Notes under the pieces: generated by a model
The model's database searches: none
Seen by the model: only the letters and a program-made list of their open reading frames with translations
Told to the model about the DNA's origin: nothing
Made by a program: the position numbers and the translations under genes
Part shown: one piece after another, positions 1 through 5,079 of the stretch
Position numbering within the stretch: position 1 is the stretch's first letter
Layout: the number at the start of each line of letters is the position of its first letter
Origin: an uncultured Fastidiosipila sp.
GTDB taxonomy: Bacteria > Bacillota > Clostridia > Saccharofermentanales > Fastidiosipilaceae
Reading direction: 5' to 3'
Assembly: GCA_938014865.1 (NCBI GenBank)
Contig: CALLQJ010000070.1
Coordinates: 1-16,832, forward strand
Length of the DNA: 16,832 nt

Positions 1-10
1 TTAACGTCAT
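1..10 (-). CDS. Possible first codons of the next gene downstream of rplQ (partial)
   Basis: An ATG at 8-10 is preceded on the minus strand by GAGGAAGG with a short spacer, 19 nt after the rplQ stop. Only Met-Thr-Leu can be read before the window ends. In many Bacillota the gene after rplQ encodes an energy-coupling factor transporter ATPase, but nothing in three codons can show this, so the identity is left open. Confidence 0.35.
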
Positions 11-29
11 TGCCTTCCTCGTCTTTGCC

Positions 30-395
30 TTAGTTCAGCCAGTTCATGGCACGACGGCGGGCCGCCAGACGGCTCGGCTCATCCACCTGAACTTCTTCTG
101 TTTTCAATTCACGCTCTACCGTGTAGTATTTTCTGTCATTAACTGATGTTTGCTCCGCCAAGACCTTTTTGCCCTTGCCGTCCAGCTTAGCTGCGGACAC
201 AAGGATCTCGCGCGTGCTGAAGGCATCCGCCTCACGCACCGCTTCCGTGATCAGTTTCTCAGCAATACGTCTCACCTCTTTCGCCCGGGGCACGGTGGTG
301 ACCACCTTCCCCGATACGATAAGTTCGGTCGTCAGATTTTTCAACATGCTGAGTCTGATATTGGTCTTACGGCCTAATTTACGATATCCGGACAT
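30..395 (-). CDS. rplQ: 50S ribosomal protein L17
   Basis: L17 (bL17) is a large-subunit protein on the solvent side near the tunnel exit. The 121-residue product has the usual length and opens with the family signature MSGYRKLGRKTNIRLSMLKN, followed by the conserved LTTELIVSGKVVTTVPRAKE stretch and a basic C-terminus ending RRRAMNWLN. It begins with ATG behind AGGAGGAAACT. It is the last gene of the alpha block, 37 nt after rpoA, the normal position for this gene in most bacteria. No clear terminator is visible in the 29 bases after it, so transcription may continue out of the window. Confidence 0.97.
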   Translation of the reverse strand: MSGYRKLGRKTNIRLSMLKNLTTELIVSGKVVTTVPRAKEVRRIAEKLITEAVREADAFSTREILVSAAKLDGKGKKVLAEQTSVNDRKYYTVERELKTEEVQVDEPSRLAARRRAMNWLN

Positions 396-432
396 AGTTT
401 CCTCCTAATTACGAGTTTAATCAATATCAGCT

Positions 433-1389
433 TTAAGCCTCAGGCGATTCCGCCAGCTTGAGCCCGAGTTCATCCAGCTTGGTCTGGACCTCTTCGAGCG
501 ATTTCTTGCCGAGATTACGGACTTTCATCATATCTTCTTCGGTACGGACCACCAAATCACCGATGGTGTTGAAGGACGCACGCTTAAGACAATTATACGT
601 TCTGACTGAAAAGTCCATATCCTCGATCGCAGTATCTAATACCTGATCATGCTCATCCTCTTCTTCTTCCTCTTCTTCAAGTTCGGGATCTTCCGCCTCG
701 TCAAGATTGAGGAACAAGGAAAGATGTTTAATAAGAATCTCTGAAGCCTGGCTCAAACCGTTTTCGGCTGAGATCGTGGCATCCGTCCACACTTCCAAAG
801 TCAGCTTGTCATAGTCGGTAAATTGACCGACACGGGTATTTTCAACGCTGTAATTTACTTTATAGATAGGTGTGAAAATCGAATCAATCGGAATAACACC
901 GATCGGCTGATTCGGCCACTTATTATCTTCCGCGGTGTTATAGCCGCGGCCCCGGCTGATGGTCAGTTCCATGAATACGCGCGCCTCACTGTTCAGTGTG
1001 GCAATCACGTGATCCGGATTCATAATTTCAATCTCATCATCGTGGACAATATCCCCTGCAGTCAGGACACCCGTGGTGCCTTCTTCACTGCTCAGGTAGA
1101 CCGTTTTCGGTCCTTCAACGTTCATTTTGATGCGAATGCCTTTCACATTCAAAATGATTTCCGTCATATCTTCGATGACGCCTTTTACCGTAGAAAACTC
1201 ATGGAATATACCGTCTACGCGCAAGGCCGTTACGGCCGCTCCTTCCAAAGAAGAAAGCAATACGCGACGCAGGGAGTTTCCGAGCGTGATCCCGTAACCA
1301 CGTTCGAGCGGTTCAACTACAAACTTGCCGTAAGATCCGTCTTCGGACATGTCTGCCGTCGTAATAACCGGTTTACTGAATTCTAACAT
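433..1389 (-). CDS. rpoA: DNA-directed RNA polymerase subunit alpha
   Basis: Alpha dimerises to nucleate RNA polymerase assembly. Its C-terminal domain binds UP-element DNA and activators. The product is 318 residues, the usual length. The N-terminal dimerisation domain covers about residues 1-230 (GYGITLGNSLRRVLLSS is the assembly helix). A flexible acidic linker at about 230-250 includes seven consecutive glutamates (238-244). The C-terminal domain spans about 253-312. The DNA-contacting residues of the E. coli protein are kept: R263 and N266 (equivalent to R265, N268) and the G-K-K-S motif at 294-297. ATG follows GGGAGGTAAATA. It sits between rpsD and rplQ in standard alpha-operon order. 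The glutamate run is longer than in the enteric protein. Confidence 0.98.
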   Translation of the reverse strand: MLEFSKPVITTADMSEDGSYGKFVVEPLERGYGITLGNSLRRVLLSSLEGAAVTALRVDGIFHEFSTVKGVIEDMTEIILNVKGIRIKMNVEGPKTVYLSSEEGTTGVLTAGDIVHDDEIEIMNPDHVIATLNSEARVFMELTISRGRGYNTAEDNKWPNQPIGVIPIDSIFTPIYKVNYSVENTRVGQFTDYDKLTLEVWTDATISAENGLSQASEILIKHLSLFLNLDEAEDPELEEEEEEEDEHDQVLDTAIEDMDFSVRTYNCLKRASFNTIGDLVVRTEEDMMKVRNLGKKSLEEVQTKLDELGLKLAESPEA

Positions 1390-1446
1390 TATTTACCTCC
1401 CGGGTTGTGCACATAAAAAACGAACAGTATAAAAGTTCTGATGTGA

Positions 1447-2070
1447 TTAACGGGAGTAAAGCTCAACGATCAAGCGTTCGGTGACTTCCACATCCACATC
1501 TTCTCTGTTCGGAACCTGTACAATTTTGCCTTTAAGATTCTCAGCATCAAGGCTCAGCCAATGCGGGATTGTACGATTGACTTCCAGTTCTTTGAAACGC
1601 GGCTTGGATCTGGAACCTTCGGCAACAGCGATCTCATCCCCGGCTTCGAGGGTCATCGAAGGAATATTTGCCTTCTTCCCGTTCACCGTGAAGTGACCGT
1701 GTGTCACAAGCTGTCTGGCCTCGGCTCTTGACTCGGCCAGTCCGAGACGATAAACGATATTATCGAATCTCAGCTCCAAAAGGCGCAGGAAATTTACACC
1801 TGTGTTGCCTTTCTGCCTGTCGGCACGTTCATAAAGATTGCGGAACTGTTTTTCCTGTACACCGTAAAAACGTTTTGTCTTCTGTTTCTCACGAAGCTGC
1901 AAACCATACTCTGAGCGCTTGCGGCGCGAGCCCGCCGGACCGTGCTGGCCGGGAGCATAACCACGCTTGGCCAGCGCACATTTACTGGAATAGCAACGTG
2001 TACCCTTCAAGAATAATTTTTCACCTTCTCTGCGGCAAAGGCGGCAGGAAGCATCTGTATATCTAGCCAT
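1447..2070 (-). CDS. rpsD: 30S ribosomal protein S4, zinc-binding (C+) form
   Basis: S4 (uS4) is a primary 16S rRNA binder that starts 30S assembly. It sits at the mRNA entry site and in some bacteria represses its own operon. The product is 207 residues. Cysteines at 9, 12, 26 and 31 match the zinc site known from Thermus S4 exactly. They are followed by RRKRSEYGLQLREKQKTKRF and a C-terminal S4-type RNA-binding domain (about 95-160, RLDNIVYRLGLAESRAEARQ-like, here RFDNIVYRLGLA). ATG follows CCAGGAGGACTTGA. The gene is inside the alpha block between rpsK and rpoA. In Bacillus subtilis rpsD lies elsewhere, so this placement favours Clostridia-type organisation and makes S4 feedback on this block possible. 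Confidence 0.97.
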   Translation of the reverse strand: MARYTDASCRLCRREGEKLFLKGTRCYSSKCALAKRGYAPGQHGPAGSRRKRSEYGLQLREKQKTKRFYGVQEKQFRNLYERADRQKGNTGVNFLRLLELRFDNIVYRLGLAESRAEARQLVTHGHFTVNGKKANIPSMTLEAGDEIAVAEGSRSKPRFKELEVNRTIPHWLSLDAENLKGKIVQVPNREDVDVEVTERLIVELYSR

Positions 2071-2085
2071 TCAAGTCCTCCTGGA

Positions 2086-2493
2086 TTACATTCTTCTCTT
2101 CTTGGGAGGTCTGCAGCCGTTATGGGGAATCGGCGTCACATCTTTAAGCATTGTGACCTCCAGACCAACCGTACCGAGCGCGCGAATTGCGGACTCACGG
2201 CCGGAACCCGGTCCTTTGACATAAACCTCCACTGTTCTCAGACCCTGATCGACGGCAGCCTGGGCAGCCGCTTCGCTGGATACCTGAGCTGCAAAAGACG
2301 TTCCTTTCCGGGAACCTCTCATGCCCTGAGCACCTGCGCTCGACCAGGAGATGACATTACCCTGCATATCGGTAATGCTCACGATCGTATTATTAAAAGT
2401 TGCGTGAATATGGACCTGACCGCGGTCAACATTCTTACGCAGCTTTCTTCTTCTTGTTCTGCCGGCTTTGCCGGTTTTGCTTTTAGTCGCCAT
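2086..2493 (-). CDS. rpsK: 30S ribosomal protein S11
   Basis: S11 (uS11) lines the 30S platform by the E-site part of the mRNA path. The product is 135 residues, close to the usual 129. The basic start (KSKTGKAGRTRRRKLRKNVD) leads into the conserved VHIHATFNNTIVSITDMQGN and ends in NGCRPPKKRRM, the typical S11 C-terminus. The ATG has GGGAGGT about 12 nt upstream, a slightly long spacer, and I see no better in-frame start. It follows rpsM by 20 nt and precedes rpsD by 15 nt. Confidence 0.97.
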   Translation of the reverse strand: MATKSKTGKAGRTRRRKLRKNVDRGQVHIHATFNNTIVSITDMQGNVISWSSAGAQGMRGSRKGTSFAAQVSSEAAAQAAVDQGLRTVEVYVKGPGSGRESAIRALGTVGLEVTMLKDVTPIPHNGCRPPKKRRM

Positions 2494-2513
2494 ACGTAAC
2501 CGTTAACCTCCCT

Positions 2514-2879
2514 TTATCTTCTCTTATTCGCCATGCTGCGACGCGGACCCTTGCGGGTTCTGGCATTTGTCTTGGTACGCTGTCCCCGGACAGGAAGCCC
2601 CTGTCTGTGACGGCGTCCGCGATAACTGCCGATTTCCTGCAAACGCTTGATATTCATGGCGACTTCGCGGCGGAGGTCACCTTCAATCTGATAGTCTTCC
2701 AAAACATCACGGATTTTAGCGAGTTCATCATCTGTCAGATTTTTAACACGCGTATCCGGATCTATATCACACTTGGCTAAAATTTCGTTTGAACGTGTAC
2801 GCCCGACACCGTAAATGTAGGTCAGGGCAATTTCCACACGCTTATCATTCGGCACGTCAACACCTGATATACGAGCCAT
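2514..2879 (-). CDS. rpsM: 30S ribosomal protein S13
   Basis: S13 (uS13) sits in the 30S head, forms bridges to the large subunit and contacts P-site tRNA through its basic tail. The product is 121 residues. It starts MARISGVDVPNDKRVEIALT, carries the helix-two-turn-helix region YIYGVGRTRSNEILAK, then GSYRGRRHRQGLPVRGQRTK and the tRNA-contacting tail ending RRSMANKRR. ATG follows TTGGAGGTATAACAG. It is the first gene of the alpha block, and the 157 nt before it are structured and non-coding (described separately). Confidence 0.97.
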   Translation of the reverse strand: MARISGVDVPNDKRVEIALTYIYGVGRTRSNEILAKCDIDPDTRVKNLTDDELAKIRDVLEDYQIEGDLRREVAMNIKRLQEIGSYRGRRHRQGLPVRGQRTKTNARTRKGPRRSMANKRR

Positions 2880-3036
2880 CTGTTATACCTCCAAAGTAGT
2901 ATCTGTATTATTATTCATCTATATATAATCACGCACGGGCAGATCGCCAGTCTCGGCGGCAGCCGCGCCCAACGTGTTATTCCCTATTTAACGGGGGACA
3001 GGGAGTATCGGCCCTGTCTCCGCTTAAGGCAGGTAC
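2880..3036 (-). promoter_or_regulatory. Structured non-coding gap before rpsM; candidate alpha-block leader
   Basis: This 157-nt gap between rpmJ and rpsM holds no gene. In RNA sense it begins with a perfect 7-bp hairpin, GACAGGG / CCCTGTC (3012-3018 with 2997-3003), extended by two more pairs past one mismatch. Next comes a GC-rich hairpin GCGGC-T-GCCGC (2956-2966). A helix GGGC (2967-2970) / GCCC (2937-2940) can close that hairpin and a second small one. An AT-rich single-stranded-looking stretch then leads to the rpsM ribosome binding site. In E. coli the same position holds the S4-binding alpha-operon leader. The sequence is not recognisably that element, so a regulatory role is inferred from position and structure only. 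Confidence 0.45.
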
Positions 3037-3150
3037 TCAGCCCTGTCTTTGTTTATGTTTGGGATCCGAACAAATGACCATCACGCGGCCTTTGCGGCGG
3101 ATCACACGACACTTTTCACACATTCTCTTTACTGAAGATCTTACTTTCAT
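3037..3150 (-). CDS. rpmJ: 50S ribosomal protein L36, zinc-binding (C+) form
   Basis: L36 (bL36) is the smallest large-subunit protein, a zinc ribbon bound to 23S rRNA under the L7/L12 stalk. I read a 37-codon frame on the minus strand starting MKVRSSVKRMCEKCRVIRRK and ending in CSDPKHKQRQG. Cysteines 11, 14 and 27 and histidine 32 form the expected zinc site. The ATG follows GGGAGGTGCGCAA. It lies between infA and rpsM, the usual place in Gram-positive bacteria. It has its own upstream promoter candidate and a 5' hairpin at 3187-3203. Confidence 0.97.
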   Translation of the reverse strand: MKVRSSVKRMCEKCRVIRRKGRVMVICSDPKHKQRQG

Positions 3151-3186
3151 TTGCGCACCTCCCAATTTATACTCACAGAAAGACCA

Positions 3187-3203
3187 CTCTCCTCTGTGGA
3201 GAG
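3187..3203 (-). other. 5' untranslated hairpin ahead of rpmJ
   Basis: A perfect 6-bp inverted repeat, CTCTCC / GGAGAG with a 5-nt loop, lies about 37 nt before the rpmJ start and just downstream of the promoter candidate. It would be close to the 5' end of a transcript started there. The sequence after it (TGGTCTTTCT) is too poor in uninterrupted U to be a convincing terminator. A stabilising 5' hairpin is the simpler reading. Confidence 0.5.
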
Positions 3204-3216
3204 CGCATGCTGTAAT

Positions 3217-3244
3217 ATTCTAGCAGAATAAATTGACTTTGCAA
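3217..3244 (-). promoter_or_regulatory. Candidate sigma-A promoter for rpmJ and the alpha block
   Basis: On the minus strand TTGCAA (3239-3244) and TAGAAT (3217-3222) are separated by 16 nt. The -10 box is preceded by TGC, an extended -10. The predicted start is near 3210, giving an untranslated leader of about 60 nt before rpmJ. It lies in the only sizeable gap between infA and rpmJ. A secondary promoter here would let rpmJ-rpsM-rpsK-rpsD-rpoA-rplQ be expressed apart from the long S10 transcript. Confidence 0.6.
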
Positions 3245-3261
3245 GAGAACTTGGCTAAAAT
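3233..3261 (+). promoter_or_regulatory. Candidate antisense promoter facing infA
   Basis: On the plus strand TTGACT (3233-3238) and TAAAAT (3256-3261) are spaced by exactly 17 nt. A start near 3268 would give RNA antisense to the infA 3' end. It overlaps the minus-strand rpmJ promoter and the long palindrome, so it may be a chance product of AT-rich sequence. Only the boxes and spacing support it. Confidence 0.3.
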
Positions 3262-3297
3262 CATGAATTTATAGCATAATTCAAGCGAATTTTAGCC
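3253..3297. repeat. 45-bp interrupted palindrome between infA and rpmJ
   Basis: The outer arms GGCTAAAAT and ATTTTAGCC (3253-3261 and 3289-3297) are perfect 9-bp inverted repeats. Inside them lies a second pair, TGAATT / AATTCA (3264-3269 and 3278-3283), around an 8-nt loop. As RNA this is a long, mostly AU stem just after the infA stop codon. There is no T-run after it on either strand, so it is not a normal intrinsic terminator. It could protect the 3' end of the infA message or mark a processing site. Confidence 0.6.
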
Positions 3298-3328
3298 ATA
3301 TTACTGCAAAGTACACAAGAGTTTATCT

Positions 3329-3547
3329 TTATTTTGCGCGCCAGGTAATTCTTCCGCGATCCAAGTCATACGGAGATAACTCCAATGTTACCCGGTCGCC
3401 CTGCAGAATTTTAATGTAATTTTGTCTTAATTTGCCGGAAATGTGTGCCAAAACCATATGGCCGTTTTCCAGCCTCACTTTAAAGTTTGCATTCGGGAGC
3501 ACCTCTTCAACGATGCCTTCTACTTCGATTACGCCTTCCTTAGCCAT
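3329..3547 (-). CDS. infA: Translation initiation factor IF-1
   Basis: IF-1 binds the 30S A site and assists IF-2 and IF-3 during initiation. The product is 72 residues, the exact family length, and is a single S1-type OB fold: MAKEGVIEVEGIVEEVLPNA, then the conserved FKVRLENGHMVLAHISGKLR and the end LSPYDLDRGRITWRAK. ATG follows AAGGAGGAAAA, which overlaps the map stop codon. The 9-nt gap to map indicates cotranscription. In many Clostridia a small KOW-domain protein gene separates map from infA; none is present here. Confidence 0.98.
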   Translation of the reverse strand: MAKEGVIEVEGIVEEVLPNANFKVRLENGHMVLAHISGKLRQNYIKILQGDRVTLELSPYDLDRGRITWRAK

Positions 3548-3556
3548 TTTTCCTCC

Positions 3557-4309
3557 TTAAACGGTCAGGATCTCCGGACCGTCTGCTGTAATTACAATTG
3601 TGTTTTCGTAATGGGCTGCGGGGCGTTTATCCCGCATTGAGACCGTCCAGCCGTCATTACCCAAAACAATATAGCGTTCACCGCAGGCAATCATCGGCTC
3701 AATGCAGATCACCATGCCTTCCTGCAAACGCGGTCCGCGTCTTCTGGTTACATAATTCGGAACATCCGGTGATTCATGCATGCTCCGGCCGATCCCGTGT
3801 CCGGTCAGTTCACGAATTACACTGTAGCCTTTTCCTTCTGCTTCCTTTTGTACGGCCGCCGAGATATCCGCGATATGATTGCCCGGCACAGCTTGTTCAA
3901 GTCCGGCATAGAATGCCGATTTCGCCGTATCACTCAAGGCCTGTTTTTCTTCACTGATTCTGCCGACCGGAAAGGTCCGCGCAGCATCCGCCATCCAGCC
4001 GTCCAGTTCACAGACGACATCAAAGGTGACAATCTGGCCTTCGGCGAGTACCTGATTCGCCGAGGGAATACCGTGGACGACCACTTCATCCGTTGAAATA
4101 CAGGTCGCCGCCGGAAACGGCGGGTCTCCGTAGCCGATACAGGGGGCGCTGCCGCCTGCATTCTCAATGACTTCACGGGCCAGCAGTTCCAGTTCAAGGG
4201 TGCTGATCCCGGGCCGTATGGCCTCTTCCATATTTTCCAGAACTTTTTTAACGAGGCTTCCCGCTTTTCTTATTTTTTCTATTTCATCTTTACTCTTAAG
4301 ACTTATCAT
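3557..4309 (-). CDS. map: Methionine aminopeptidase, type I
   Basis: This enzyme removes the initiator methionine from nascent proteins at the ribosome exit. The 250-residue reading starts MISLKSKDEIEKIRKAG. With this start the metal ligands fall at D97, D108, H171, E204 and E235 and the substrate-contacting histidine at H79. These are the numbers of the E. coli enzyme, which strongly supports the start. The ATG overlaps the adk stop (ATGA), and a GGAGG lies 13 nt upstream inside adk, so translation is probably coupled. A longer frame opening at 4339 has no ribosome binding site. No N-terminal zinc-finger extension is present, unlike some Gram-positive paralogues. Confidence 0.97.
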   Translation of the reverse strand: MISLKSKDEIEKIRKAGSLVKKVLENMEEAIRPGISTLELELLAREVIENAGGSAPCIGYGDPPFPAATCISTDEVVVHGIPSANQVLAEGQIVTFDVVCELDGWMADAARTFPVGRISEEKQALSDTAKSAFYAGLEQAVPGNHIADISAAVQKEAEGKGYSVIRELTGHGIGRSMHESPDVPNYVTRRRGPRLQEGMVICIEPMIACGERYIVLGNDGWTVSMRDKRPAAHYENTIVITADGPEILTV

Positions 4310-4950
4310 TCCGGTAAAATTTCCTCCAGCTGTTCCCAAGTTTCATTGACCGTCCCGGAATTATCAACCGTATTCAACAGCTTGCGCTCCTCGTAATATT
4401 GAATAAGCGGGGCTGTTTTTTCCTGATACGTATCAAGCCGGCGGCGGATCGTATCTTCTTTATCATCTTCTCTTTGGATCAGAGCGCTCTTGCAGGCATC
4501 ACAGGTGCCTTCCACCTTGCTCGGCTGCGTGTAGATATTATACGTCGCGCCGCATTGCGGGCAGACCCGGCGTCCGGAGAGTCTTTCCATAATCAAGCGG
4601 TCCGGAACAAAAATGTTAAGCGCCATATCCAGGCTTTTGCCTTCTTTTTCCAAAAGTTCGGCCAAAGCATCCGCTTGTTCTATTGTACGCGGAAATCCGT
4701 CCAGCAAAAAGCCTTCCTGCGCATCCTCTTCTGCGATGCGCTCCGCGAGCATGCGGATGGTCAGCTCATCCGGCACTAAATCCCCTTTGTCCATATACGC
4801 CTTAGCCTGACGTCCCAGTTCGGTATTCTCCCGGATGTTCTTGCGGAAAATGTCTCCGGTGGAAATATGGACAATCCCCAGATTCTCACTGATTTTTCCG
4901 GCAAGCGTTCCTTTGCCCGATCCCGGAGGACCTAATATTGTCATTCTCAT
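4306..4950 (-). CDS. adk: Adenylate kinase, zinc-binding LID form
   Basis: Adenylate kinase interconverts ATP + AMP and 2 ADP in the cytoplasm. The 214-residue product has the P-loop GPPGSGKG (7-14), the AMP-binding DGFPRT (84-89) and a LID with cysteines 130, 133, 150 and 153 (C-x2-C-x16-C-x2-C), the structural zinc site usual in Gram-positive enzymes. The start at 4950 is chosen because AAGGAG lies 8 nt upstream and the protein then begins right before its first beta strand. An in-frame upstream extension to 5010 lacks a binding site and runs over a promoter candidate. The gene ends overlapping map by 4 nt. Confidence 0.97.
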   Translation of the reverse strand: MRMTILGPPGSGKGTLAGKISENLGIVHISTGDIFRKNIRENTELGRQAKAYMDKGDLVPDELTIRMLAERIAEEDAQEGFLLDGFPRTIEQADALAELLEKEGKSLDMALNIFVPDRLIMERLSGRRVCPQCGATYNIYTQPSKVEGTCDACKSALIQREDDKEDTIRRRLDTYQEKTAPLIQYYEERKLLNTVDNSGTVNETWEQLEEILPE

Positions 4951-4978
4951 AAACACTGCTCCTTCATGCAATTGCTCC

Positions 4979-4998
4979 GCCTGCATTATACCGCAGGC
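4979..4998. repeat. Inverted repeat flanking the adk -10 box
   Basis: GCCTGC and GCAGGC (4979-4984 and 4993-4998) are perfect 6-bp inverted repeats on either side of an 8-bp spacer containing the -10 hexamer. As DNA this looks like an operator-sized palindrome over a promoter. As RNA, a third GCAGGC (5032-5037) inside the preceding terminator could compete for the same partner. Confidence 0.45.
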
Positions 4999-5010
4999 AA
5001 AAAACAGCAA
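4985..5010 (-). promoter_or_regulatory. Candidate promoter for adk-map-infA
   Basis: A perfect -10 box TATAAT (4985-4990, minus strand) lies 35 nt before the adk start. The best -35 match, TTGCTG (5005-5010), is only 14 nt away, shorter than the preferred 16-18, so activity may be weak or factor-dependent. It follows directly on the T-run of a terminator, the usual arrangement for a new start of transcription after an attenuating site. Confidence 0.45.
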
Positions 5011-5039
5011 AGCCTTTCCCCGAGGGGTCAGGCCTGCTG
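4999..5039 (-). terminator. Intrinsic terminator between secY and adk
   Basis: In RNA sense CAGCA (5035-5039) pairs with TGCTG (5005-5009). Inside this stem GCCT pairs with AGGC, and a CCC/GGG tip follows. Six T residues (4999-5004) come straight after the stem, which is the classic intrinsic terminator layout. Since adk, map and infA follow in the same direction, it is probably leaky or regulated and not the end of the operon. Confidence 0.7.
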
Positions 5040-5079
5040 CTTCTTCTCATTTAATTGTATTGTCTTCGTCTCTCATAAA

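Noticed and set aside
1390..1446. Possible terminator or promoter between rpsD and rpoA (GAAC / GTTC followed by T-run; TATACT)
   Set aside because: The stem is only four AU-rich base pairs, and TATACT has no -35 box at acceptable distance. The gap is 57 nt and otherwise holds just the rpoA binding site.
2905..2935. Promoter in the AT-rich part of the rpmJ-rpsM gap (TATATA, TAATAA boxes)
   Set aside because: No -35 box better than three matches lies at 16-18 nt; the AT-rich stretch alone is not enough.
4310..4339. Longer map start ten codons upstream
   Set aside because: No ribosome binding site, and with the internal ATG all five metal ligands take the numbers of the E. coli enzyme.
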